From: Archegozetes longisetosus
Lineage: Eukaryota > Arthropoda > Arachnida > Sarcoptiformes > Trhypochthoniidae
Direction: 5' to 3'
DNA length: 64,000 nt
NCBI GenBank assembly: GCA_018873245.2
Contig: JAEMBT020000003.1
Coordinates: 476,001 to 540,000 of the forward strand
Each line of letters opens with the position of its first letter. The stretch's first letter is position 1. Shown here one piece after another: positions 1-9,641 of the stretch. Below the pieces are notes generated by a model. That model worked only from the letters and a program-made list of their open reading frames with translations, searched no databases and was not told the DNA's origin. The position numbers and the translations under genes are program-made.

Positions 1-1394
1 AATAGATCAAATGAAGTTCACGGAAAAATAGTTGTATATAATTTCGATTTTCAGAGTTATGGTCAGCAAGTTCAGTATAGATCTACCGGTGCGAGTGAGG
101 CAGCAAAATATGGAGCAGTAGCAGCACTAGTATTAATCTTTAGTGATTAATATCTGAAAGATAGGAATAATTTTTCATACAATGATCTAATTATTTCTCT
201 TTCAGATCCGATCAGTGACTCCGCTTTCTATTTATTCTCCGCATACTGGACATCAAAGTAGGCTGTATTCATCAATAAAATATTAGCTGTAATGGATTTT
301 TTTCTATTTCTAAATTATTTATAGCTTATATTTACGATAATGTGACTAAAATACCAGCAGTCAGTATAACAGTAGAAGACGCCGAATTGTTTAATCGATT
401 GGTCTTGAGAGGTTGATAGATACAAATATATAAAATATTTTGTCAATCAAATTTCGATTGATTCCAGGAGAGAACGTGACGGTTCGTCTCTATATGGAAG
501 CAGAGAACGGAGATAATGTTATCTCCAGGAATACGATCAGTGAAATCAAAGGCTATAAAAATCCAGAACAAGTAAATTAAATGTTAAAGTTTTGAAACAA
601 AAGCTCATACTTCAATAGTGTTAGGACAATTTCATAGTATTCAATCGATATCTTCAGTTAAAGTGCATATTATTTAAAGCGATGCTCTCTTTACAAAAGA
701 TTCTGATTGTAAAACTTCTTTCTCACATATGAGGTTGTTATAGTTTCGGGACATTTAGATTCATGGGATGTCGGAGAAGGAGCTATGGATGATGGTGGAG
801 GCGCTTTCATATCTTGGCGAGCATTATCTGTCATCAGAAAACTAGGACTCATCCCGAAACGTACAGTTAGATCGATATTATGGACCGCAGAAGAATTTGG
901 TTATGTCGGAGCACAGGCATATCTTCATGTAACAATTTATCCAAAGATAAATATTGTTTTTAATTAAAAAGAATTTTGATAATATTTTGCTAAATTTTTC
1001 TCTTATTTATTAACTATAGGAACACGTGAATGATCTGAAGAGTATAAGTATAGCAATGGAATCAGACATCGGAACTTTCACTCCGTATGGCCTGAGCTAC
1101 TCGGGCACTAATCCTACAGCTCAATGTATTGTTAATGAAGTGCTACAACTTCTCAAACCTATAAATGCGACCAAATTAGTTCTCGGTAACGAAGGCTCGG
1201 ATATAATGGTATTCATAGATAAAGGTATTCCTGGAAGTAGTCTCGAGAACTTGAATGATCAATATTTTTATTACCATCACTCAAACGGTGATTCGATGAC
1301 AGTCGAAGATCCAAAAATGTTAGATTTATGTACAGCTGTTTGGGCCGCAACTTCTTATGCTTTCGCGTCACTTGACGATATGCTTCCGCGATAA
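1..1394 (+). CDS. CPQ: Carboxypeptidase Q-like M28 metallopeptidase, copy A (5' end outside window)
   Basis: Secreted or lysosomal dipeptidase of peptidase family M28 (plasma glutamate carboxypeptidase type). Exons read as 1-129 (partial), 206-257, 325-411, 468-571, 734-928 and 1020-1394, all joined by GT..AG introns in matching phase, giving 313 visible residues ending MLPR then stop. The di-zinc catalytic set is visible: GHLDSWDVG (His ligand), MDDGGG (Asp), TAEEFG (catalytic Glu and ligand Glu), MESDIGTF (Asp) and YYHHSNGDS (His). The first coding exon(s) with signal peptide and propeptide lie left of the window, as judged from copy B at 9.6-11.7 kb, whose exon lengths match one for one. 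No frameshift or stop was seen. AATAAA occurs at 1500-1505. Family assignment is firm; the substrate is inferred only from the family. Confidence 0.93.
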
Positions 1395-2099
1395 TAATAG
1401 ATATATATCTGATTAAAAATGGCCTTTTTTATTCTCATGAATTTTTCATTGACTGCTTTAAGGAAGAATTATTTGCGAACAAGTAATTACGACTTTTTCA
1501 ATAAAAGAACCGAACGAACAAAAATTTCTTAATAAATTCTGTTCATTCACCTATTGATAGTGTAGAACAAATGATGCAAAAGATTAAATGGTAGAAATTA
1601 GAAAGCTAATATTTGCTATCATTCTAAATTAATGATATTTGTATAATACTACAATTAATAAATGTGACATTAGTCTATAATGACACTTCAATGAAAACAT
1701 CATGAGTACTCTTTAAAATATGCAAATAAATGCATAAAGTTTGTTACTTATAAAGATAAGTTTGTAAGTATGCATTGTAGTCTAATGTCAGATTTATCGA
1801 CTCCATGACACTTCACCCACAGTTTTTCGCCCATAGGTCATTTGACTCAACAAGTCGTATCACTAAACATGACGTTTTGCTCACATTATTATTACAACTT
1901 TCACACAAGAAGATATTTGACTATGATATGTTTCCATGTTATCGTTTTTTACACTTCTGAACAACTATCAATATTGTCATTGATTTTTTCTGAGCAACTA
2001 GTATGTTAATTCATTTGGATGAAATCTGTATTTTGCTTAAGTTTTATTGATTAAAGCAGGACTATGGAATCCTATTTCATGACGAACATAAGGCTAGAT
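1395..2099. other. Intergenic, no gene seen
   Basis: AT-rich spacer after copy A. Apart from the AATAAA at 1500 I see no coding sequence or recognisable repeat. Confidence 0.5.
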
Positions 2100-2103
2100 C
2101 TAG

Positions 2104-2163
2104 AGTCTCGCACTAGTGCGAGACTTTAGACAATAGTCTATAGTCTCGGATTAGTACGAGACT
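2104..2163. repeat. Pair of 22-bp palindromes
   Basis: Positions 2104-2125 are a perfect 22-bp palindrome (half-site agtctcgcact). A second, imperfect version with the same outer arms (agtctcg...cgagact) is at 2142-2163, 38 bp further on. Could be a dyad protein-binding site or a transposon end; no function is shown. Confidence 0.7.
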
Positions 2164-2199
2164 TTAGCCAGTCTCCAAACATAACACAAAATAAATACA

Positions 2200-3160
2200 T
2201 GTGCAGTCATCGACAAAACTGAGGAACCCGATTTTTGAGTATTCTATATCTCTAAATATAATTCAATTTGAAAGAATTTTTTGGAGGGACTACAAGTTGC
2301 GAAAAACGTTTTTTACAAAGTGGCGTATTCCGCCTCCCATAGTTCTGTCCATAAATAACGTTAATTCACACAGAATTAACCAGTTAATATTTTTAAATTT
2401 CGATGAATGGAATCAAAACTACACAAAAATGATTGAGTACGTGTGTTTTGGTTTGATTAAAAATTTCCAAACTTCAGAGTTATAGTGTGTTGAACTTTAA
2501 AAAATGGAATTCTTAGTTAAGCATAACTTTTTGAATAGAAGCCCAAATACATTGATATTGGTACCAAATTAAAGCTTTTAAACAGTTCTTTCTTAAAAAT
2601 CATTTGCTCTAATATTCAAATTTAAATGATAATTTTGGCATTATTATAACGATTTTATTGATAGATAAGTTGTGTTGAAATAAAAATGAGTGAAATCAAA
2701 TAGTAAAGTAAAATTAGCGTTATTTGTAAAATGAACCTGACTACAAATATTTGAGTAAATGATTCTTAGAAAAAACTATTTAAAACTTTAATTTGGTACC
2801 AATATCAAGGTATTTGGACTCTTATTCAAAAAGTTATGCTCGACTAAGAATTCCATTTTTTAAAGTTCAATACACTATAACTTTGAAGTTGGAAAATTTT
2901 CAGTCAAACAAGATACATATATTGGATCATTTTTATGTAGTTTTGATTCCATTCATCAGAATTTAAAAATATTAACTGGTTAATTCTGTGTGAGTTAACG
3001 TTATTTATGGGCAGACCCATGAGAGACGGAATACGCCACTTTGTAAAAAGTTTTCCGCAACCTGTAGTCCCTCAAGAAATTCTTTCAAATTGAATTATAT
3101 TTAAAGATATAGAATGTTCAAAAACCGGGTTCCTCAGTTTTGTCAATAACTGTACATTTT
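2200..3160. mobile_element. Foldback element with ~390-bp inverted arms
   Basis: The arm at about 2200-2590 returns as an inverted, slightly diverged copy at about 2767-3160, starting from the shared stretch gacaaaactgaggaaccc on the left and its complement on the right. The loop is roughly 175 bp. Both arms contain the shared words ggtaccaa and gttaattctgtgtga. A 94-codon open frame inside the left arm has no recognisable domain and is mirrored, so I do not call it a gene. Likely a non-autonomous foldback DNA transposon; no clear target duplication found. Confidence 0.8.
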
Positions 3161-3212
3161 GGATTATTCGGTTGTGTCTTTATTCAAAGCAAGTAAAAGA
3201 AAACGGATTAAG

Positions 3213-4372
3213 TACTGATGAGCAGGTCCGAGTCTTCAGGTCTTTTTGAAAGACTCGGACCTGGGACCTGGACCTCTAACCCAGGACCCGGACTCGGACC
3301 TCTTGGAAAATTGAAGACCTGGACTCGGACTCGGACCTCGACCTCAAGACTCGGACCCGGACTCGGGACCTTAGTTCTTCAAATCTTTAAGACTCGGGCC
3401 TCAAGACCCTGACTCTGATACAAAACAATTCTGTAAGTGAAATATTTGATAATGATTGCCTTTTATGTGAGGAATTGAGTGACTTTTGAAATCATTCAAA
3501 GAGGCAACAAACTTATAACAAGACCTAAATATGTAAGCATATGCTTAATTTTGCTAGTTCTCAAACTTTTTATTGGCAATTAAATGATCACAATAATTCA
3601 AGTAACAGTTCGATTAAACTTTATGCTGAAATATGCTTTTGAAGTTTGATAAGTATAAAGATTTACTTGAAACTGATATCACAAAATTTGCTGTTATACT
3701 TGACTTCGCTTGAAACTCGATTTTTCGGAGAATGATCAAACGTTAAAACAAGTATTTGTTGATTTCTTCAAGAAAAATTATCATCAGATCATTCAATTTC
3801 AAATTGAAAGTTCAAATGTTTCGTTTGTCTCTAAATTTGTAAAGACAAGAGTTGAAACATACGATGAAATTGAAAAGTACGTTTGCTTATCGCTGATTGG
3901 AAAACTGAGCCTTTGTTTTCGTGGAAACAATTGTTTAGGATTTCCTTATCTTTTACATTTTGCATTTGAAATACTTATCACTCCAGCATAGTGTTTCTTC
4001 AAAACATGTATTTTCAAATCTGGAGATTTGATCAGCAAAAAGAGAAGTCAATTGAGCATTAATTCTGTTAGACATTGCGTGTATCTCGTTTCATGAATAA
4101 CTTATTTCGCAATTTAAAAATAAATGATTAATATTATATTAATATTTATTGATTTTACTATCAATGATTTAATAAAAATTAAAATTTTTGAATGATAATA
4201 TTTTGTCTATTGTTAATTTTTAAGTTTTAAAGGGAGTCCGAGTCCAGGACCTGAAGTCTTTATCAAAGACCCGGACCTGGACTTCTGCCAAATATAAGGA
4301 CTCGGACCCGGACTTTAGGACCTCAGGTCCCAGGTCTTTAACCGTCTTGGGGTCCAGACTCGCTCATCAGTA
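3213..4372 (+). mobile_element. Degenerate hAT transposon with GACCTGG-rich ends, copy 1
   Basis: Terminal inverted repeats tactgatgagc (3213) and gctcatcagta (to 4372) enclose 1.16 kb. Each end carries about 130-200 bp of imperfect short repeats of the type gactcggacctgg. The interior retains a decayed hAT transposase C-terminus: a frame around 3710-3991 reads into a lost WW/Phe segment and ILITPA, and then, after a frameshift, the dimerisation signature FKSGDLISKKR followed by SVRHCVYL near 4010-4087. A related copy in opposite orientation lies at 56.3-57.4 kb. The 8 bp on either side do not match, so no target duplication is claimed. Family assignment rests on the dimerisation motif. Confidence 0.78.
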
Positions 4373-6355
4373 CGTACAGATGAAAATTAGGGACAGGATC
4401 AAAATTTGATAGTTTTATGCGAAAACTATAGCTCAAACATTAACTCAGATTTTTGAACAAAAACCAACACTTGACTGACGACTGATAACGAAAACTGATA
4501 TTTATTGACATATTGTGATTCTTTTGACTTGAAAAGTTCATTAATCATTTGATTAACTTATATCGTTGGGTAGTTCATTTTACTAAAATGAAATGATTCA
4601 TGTTTTAAGTTTAATACATATTCTTAAATAACTAAATGAGTTCGCAAGCCCTTCAAATTTTGCTCTTCACGTATCATTTAGGGATTCATAAAGGGAAACT
4701 ATTTGGTCATATCTGTATGAAGTTTCCTTGCGCAAAAGTTTACTGAATATCTAGTCAATTGAATACTAACTGAAAAATAGATAATTAGGAAATGGTAGCT
4801 TTTGGTTTAAAAAAAACTTATTTCCACCACGATTTCTACATTTCCAAATAATCTTCAAAAAATTAGTGTGTTTCTGAAAACTATATATTATGAGAAGAAA
4901 CTACTACCGAATAAATTTTATCTAATAAGAAAAAGATTAGAGAAAATTTCCAAAATTTATCGCAGTTGAAAATGTAAAGAAGCTAAATGTTATGATGTCG
5001 TTTTTTTGTCAAATATGTCTCGTACGAATATCCGTTCAAACGAATGAACTGTTATAACTAAATATTTTCAATTTGAAAAAACCAAATCAGACAATTATGA
5101 ATCACAAGCATTGTATCAATTAAAGATCCTTTTACTTTTCTCTCCTAATTTTTATCAATTAATTTTTAAGCGAATATTTCAATAATGGATAGCTCTATAT
5201 CTACATAAAAGCTGCGTCTTTTAGAAGCTATTTTAGAAGTAAAAAGCGTGTACAATCTCGTCCCCGATTTGACAATCCTGTTAATGGCAAATCTCGAACT
5301 TAACAACTAATTTTCAAAGTAATGGCTGCTCCTATAGGATCCGCAACTTTAAAGACTTCGGATTATGGCAACCCTGGTCTTGGCGAAACGTCGGATTTCG
5401 TATAGATTTAAGGAGCACACATCCTCACCAATCCCCAATCTGGCAATCAAGACTCAAAACTCAAAATTCACTTCGGATATCTTTTAATTTAAAATTTTTA
5501 AATAGTTTTAATCTTGTTTCAGATTTCAAACTATAATATGTCAGTGTAAATTCATTATAAATTCAGTTTAAGTTTTTTCTATTCAGAATATTCCCTTCCT
5601 AAAAGATTCTGAAAAACTTCTAAATTTACTTAATATACTAGTTAAACTTTATGCTTTTAATAAGTTTTTAATTCAAATGAATAATAAGTAAATCTATTTG
5701 ATATTTCATCGACTTAGTATTTTGTTAGCAAAGTTGTGCAAATTTTTTGATTGATTTGACCGTTTGCCTGTAGAATCTAATGTTGTATAAGGCCATAAGG
5801 TATAACGTTGTAACAATATAAAATAGTGCTAAGCGCAAGCCTAAAGTCGACCTAATATTCGTGCCTTTCATAATGTAGAAGTTGAGATTTTTCACGTGTT
5901 ATGAGTAAAAACACAAGAAAATATGAAGTATAAATGATTACTGAAACGAATTAAAAAGTAATTAAATTTTGGATATTTTGAAAACAGTTATTTTGTATAA
6001 CTCATCAGTATTTGAAAGCGCCAAAAAATTGCTCGAATTTGCTCAGCCTTGTTTTCAATCATTTCTAAAGGGAAAAATTCTAAAATAAGTTTCAGCGTTA
6101 AAAATGTCATATTTTTGTAGCATTTTTACTAGACTAGGGTTTGCTAGTCTCTTTCTATATTCAAATTTTCAAATCGGTATTTTACATCACATTAATCATT
6201 TTTATAACGAAAATAAAATTCAACTAATTTTTAAGGTATCACTTTTATGATTCAAACACGAAGTTTACTTAAATTACAATGCAGTCATAAAGAGCTATCA
6301 TTAATTTTTCCTGCTTAATCATTAATACTTCGGCCGTACATTCAATCAAATAACA
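4373..6355. other. Intergenic, no gene seen
   Basis: About 2 kb of AT-rich DNA. I see no domain-bearing frame, RNA gene or delimited repeat. Confidence 0.45.
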
Positions 6356-6761
6356 TTAACCCTAGAACAGTATTTCATGGGTCAAAATGACCCAAAGGTC
6401 TATAGAAACTGTTATATTTATTTAATGCAATTTCTGTCAATAAAATTTATAGTATTTTCAAACGAGTATATTCAGATCATATAAAGCAATAAATTAATTA
6501 TTTACAAATTTTATATTTAAATTTAATCGTGTTTAAAGTTAATTCTATCTGAGTTTAGGTCATAAATTTATATATGAAATTAGTTTTCATTCAAACCTTA
6601 AACAGATTGCGTCAACGATGACGACACTAATAAAGTACAAAATGCTCTGTTATGCACCCTAACCCTTACGATAACATACTTTTCCAAATCAATCGATGGG
6701 TCATAAAGACCCTATTTTACTGAAATCATTAATCAAAATCGTTTTACTGTTCAAGGGTCAA
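6356..6761. mobile_element. piggyBac-type MITE, copy 1
   Basis: Starts at TTAA (6356-6359) followed by ccctagaacagtatttcatg and ends ttcaagggtcaa, where the expected TTAA has become TCAA (6758-6761). The first bases CCCTAGAA and the TTAA target are hallmarks of piggyBac elements. Inner words are gggtcaaaatgaccca at the left and aatcgatgggtc at the right. A second copy in inverted orientation is at 61,550-61,942. No transposase; non-autonomous. Confidence 0.82.
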
Positions 6762-6802
6762 AACAGTGAACATAAATTGTATAACAGACTGCCGTTGTTG
6801 AA

Positions 6803-7721
6803 AGGAGTTCGCCCAAAATGGCCTAAGCGCGCCCCCTAAAGGAACACATCAGATATTATACAGTACCAAGACCTACTTCAGAAATAAAAAGAATTTTGTC
6901 AATCGATGAGTCGGTTCAAGAGTTATAGCCAATAAACAAGTAGGTTTCGATAGAACGGGAACGGGCTAGCGGTGCGATTGGAGCCACTTCCCAGCGGCAC
7001 CGGCGGGCAACAAGCCTTGTCAGAGAGGCCTGGCTAAGTGCTCCGGGTCCTCAGGGAGATTCGGGATTCAAGTAGCTCGACATACAGGGCCACTTGGCCT
7101 CAGCTCTCTGGTAATTTCAGCTGAAGAGTCCACGCTCCTTCGAGCGCGGATTCAGTCTCGGTACTGCTCCACTACAAAATATTATATCTACGTTTTAGTA
7201 GATATGGCTAAACGCGGTGCCGAGTCAGTCTTGCACTACTGCTGTCAGTGCAAAAGTGGCCTGAGAACGGTCGGGTGTTGTACCCACGTCATGACCGTTC
7301 TTTGGCTCCTAGGATATGGGCGGCACATATCCGAGATTCCAAGTCCAGCAGAATCCTTAGATAGGATTTGCGTGACTTTGGAATCCACTGACAGCGAGTA
7401 AGGCTGATGAAGTTTGGCATCTTTTATATTTTACTTTAAAATAACCCAATTATAAATTATTTCATCATAACTCATACATTTTACACTTTTATACATATGT
7501 TTTTATAATGTATCTGCAATTGCTTTATATCTTTAAATGAAATTCTTAAGTATTTTCACTAGTGATATTTCATTGGTTTTTAGTCTGTAACTTCCTAAGC
7601 GATTCGCCGATCTAAAAAATTCTTTCTGTTAACTGAATATCTTGTACTAGGCTATAACTTCGGTGGGTCACCGTTAGGAGGCGTCGATAGGCCAGAGTCT
7701 ACGGGTTTTGGGCGAACTCCT
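6803..7721 (+). mobile_element. DNA transposon remnant with SWIM-type transposase C-terminus
   Basis: Perfect 16-bp terminal inverted repeats, aggagttcgcccaaaa at 6803 and its complement ending 7721, bound a 919-bp segment visibly richer in G+C than its surroundings. Inside, 7204-7401 encodes a 65-residue frame in which YCCQCKSG, TVGCCTHVMTVLWLLGYGRH and LD follow one another. This is the C-terminal SWIM-like zinc motif (CxC...CxH) of a transposase-like family widespread in arthropod and cnidarian genomes. The catalytic N-terminal part is missing, so this is a deletion derivative. No target duplication could be established. Confidence 0.68.
7204..7401 (+). pseudogene. SWIM-motif transposase C-terminal fragment
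   Basis: 65 codons ending in TAG at 7399-7401. The Cys/His spacing is C-x-C followed by C-C-x-H, a SWIM-type zinc ligand set, then a short hydrophobic stretch (VLWLLGYG) and a Pro-rich tail. There is no upstream catalytic domain within the element, so it is most likely the stranded 3' end of a transposase gene rather than an independent protein. Confidence 0.6.
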
Positions 7722-8463
7722 ATGTTTTTTTTTGCCTTTACTTTAGGAAAGATACTGTTGTGAAAGATGTGACTGCAGTTGGTTTATTACAAAACTTGTC
7801 AGTGTTGGTAATCATTTGATCAATCTCACAGATTAATTATATAACTTCGTAGTATGGTCTCTGCTCGTGATCTCGATCAGAGAGCATTTGTAGTGGGTCA
7901 CTATGAGAAGACCTTTCATTCAGCGGATAAAAAATACAATATTAATGGTTTAAACAGAGCTAAGTTCGGCTAATACTTCGATTAATCTCGTTCCTCACAG
8001 CTCTGATAAAGCTTATCATACAGTGTTTGGGTTTGCTCAAGAGACTAACTTAACCGAATTAGGTCCATTCAAATATCATAATTGATGTGTAATGCCTTAA
8101 AGACCGCACTTCTCATCAAAGAAAAAAAGTTGTTTTCTGAGAGACATTAATTTCCTTAGAGATTTTTGCATCATGTATGAATTAATCAGTTAATAAAAGC
8201 AGAGTATTTGAGAAAAAATTGCACATAAAAATAGCGAGTTTTTTGAATAAATTCAATAATTGATTCAAACTCACCTAACCTAACCTAACCTAAACTCAAG
8301 AATTTAAGAATTCAAACCCTTGTTCATAAGTCAATTGCTTTCAGAAAAGTTTGAACTAATTAAAGGTATACATGGAAAAAAATCAATTTGTTTCATTTGT
8401 TAACTAAAAGATGCTTTTCTGCTTAATGAATTTATATTAATGATACACTTATGCTTCACTTAG
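7722..8463. other. Intergenic with short telomere-like tract
   Basis: No gene seen. At about 8275-8294 there are four tandem CCTAA units, the complement of the arthropod telomere motif TTAGG. Confidence 0.5.
8275..8294 (-). repeat. Short interstitial (CCTAA)4 telomere-type repeat
   Basis: Reads cctaacctaacctaacctaa on the + strand. TTAGG is the ancestral arthropod telomere unit; shorter relatives occur near 49,040. Too short to call an old telomere end. Confidence 0.7.
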
Positions 8464-9560
8464 CCCTTCGTCACAACTGTGGGGTAAAATGTTCCCAAGT
8501 TTTACTTTAAAAATCTTGCTAAAATCAACAGAATGTTTTGAGAACTTACGTATTCCTCAGTCATATATCTGACCTTGAATGACAAAAACCTGATTAATTT
8601 AGACTTATAACTTTGTTTAAATTTTTTTTCCTGGCAACATGTCTTTCTGAGGACAGGAATTTGCCCTAACATCACAGTGCTTCGTGTTAACTATATATGT
8701 CGCAGTTAGTGCTGAGCAGGTCCAGGTCCTGGAGGTCTTTCTGAAAGACCTGAACGGGGACCTGGACCTCTCATAAAATTGCAAACCTGAACCTCTCATA
8801 GGACCTCTTTTAAAGACCTGAACCCGGACCTGAACCTCAACTGTATTTTGTTTACTTGAATAAAAAGTATCAAATTGTAGAACAACAGTTTCTATGAATT
8901 ATTTTGCTCATATAATGTAATAAATGAAATCATTTTCTGTTGCGTTTATTAAATGCTAACTCAATTCAGATTTTAATTAAAATATTAATTAAAATGAGTC
9001 CGACTTTTATCATACTAGACTCAGATATAAGTGAGAATGTTCTAAATGAAGTAGAGTGTTCGTTCTATAAGATAGGAGCATTTTATGAAGATACAAGAAG
9101 TAAAAAATTTAAGTGCAAGTATTGCGATGCAAACATTCATTTCAACCATTAATATTAGTATTTCAAGAGGTCTTCACTCAGAGGTCTTTCCTAAAGACCA
9201 GGACCGGACATGAGCCATTTTATTAGGACTCGAGCCTGGACCTTAACTGATATTAAGGATCAGGACCTGGACCTGAACCTCAAAAGACCTCAGGTCCGGA
9301 GGTTCTAGAAGACCTCAGATCCTTTATGCTCAGCTCTAGTCGCAGTGCTGTGATGTCGCTACAAGCAATATGAACTATTGATGACGCAGTAGTAGATAAT
9401 AACTAGAAATTAATTAATTAGTAAATTAAAACTTTCAAAACAAGGGCTAAAATTGATTTGAAGGACTAACCTAGAACAGATATAGAGCGTGAAAAACGTA
9501 GGGTAACATCTTACCCCACAGTTAATTTTACGTTATCTGAAGTTATGCTGTGACGGAGGG
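8464..9560 (+). mobile_element. MITE family A, copy 1 (interrupted by a hAT element)
   Basis: Ends are cccttcgtcacaactgtggg (8464) and tgtgacggaggg (to 9560). Sub-terminal words ggggtaaaat and ttaccccac are also inverted. The copy is split by the hAT element at 8707-9338. An uninterrupted copy lies at 62,476-62,890, and a third, reversed and disrupted, at about 18,196-18,875. Confidence 0.8.
8707..9338 (+). mobile_element. Deleted hAT element with 8-bp target duplication
   Basis: Inverted ends tagtgctgagca / tgctcagctcta are flanked on both sides by gtcgcagt (8699-8706 and 9339-9346), an exact 8-bp duplication as expected for hAT transposition. Long sub-terminal arrays of imperfect aggacctgaacctgg units fill both ends. 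The interior frame at 8997-9152 encodes a short piece with FKCKYCDA and HFNH, resembling the N-terminal BED-type zinc finger of a hAT transposase. The rest of the transposase is missing. Confidence 0.88.
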
Positions 9561-9641
9561 TTAATAAAGTTTTTGCATTATATAAAAATCTATAAGTTAT
9601 AGCAATAGAGATTATTCTTTTAATCAGTTATATATTTATTA

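Noticed and set aside
2201-2485. 94-codon open frame
   Set aside because: Lies wholly within one arm of the foldback element, is mirrored in the other arm, and has no domain.
3218-3412. Ser/Thr/Pro/Gly-rich open frame
   Set aside because: Translation of the GACCTGG terminal array of a transposon; open only because of its short-unit repetition.
8275-8294. Old telomere or chromosome fusion point
   Set aside because: Only four CCTAA units with unique AT-rich DNA on both sides; too short to support a fusion.
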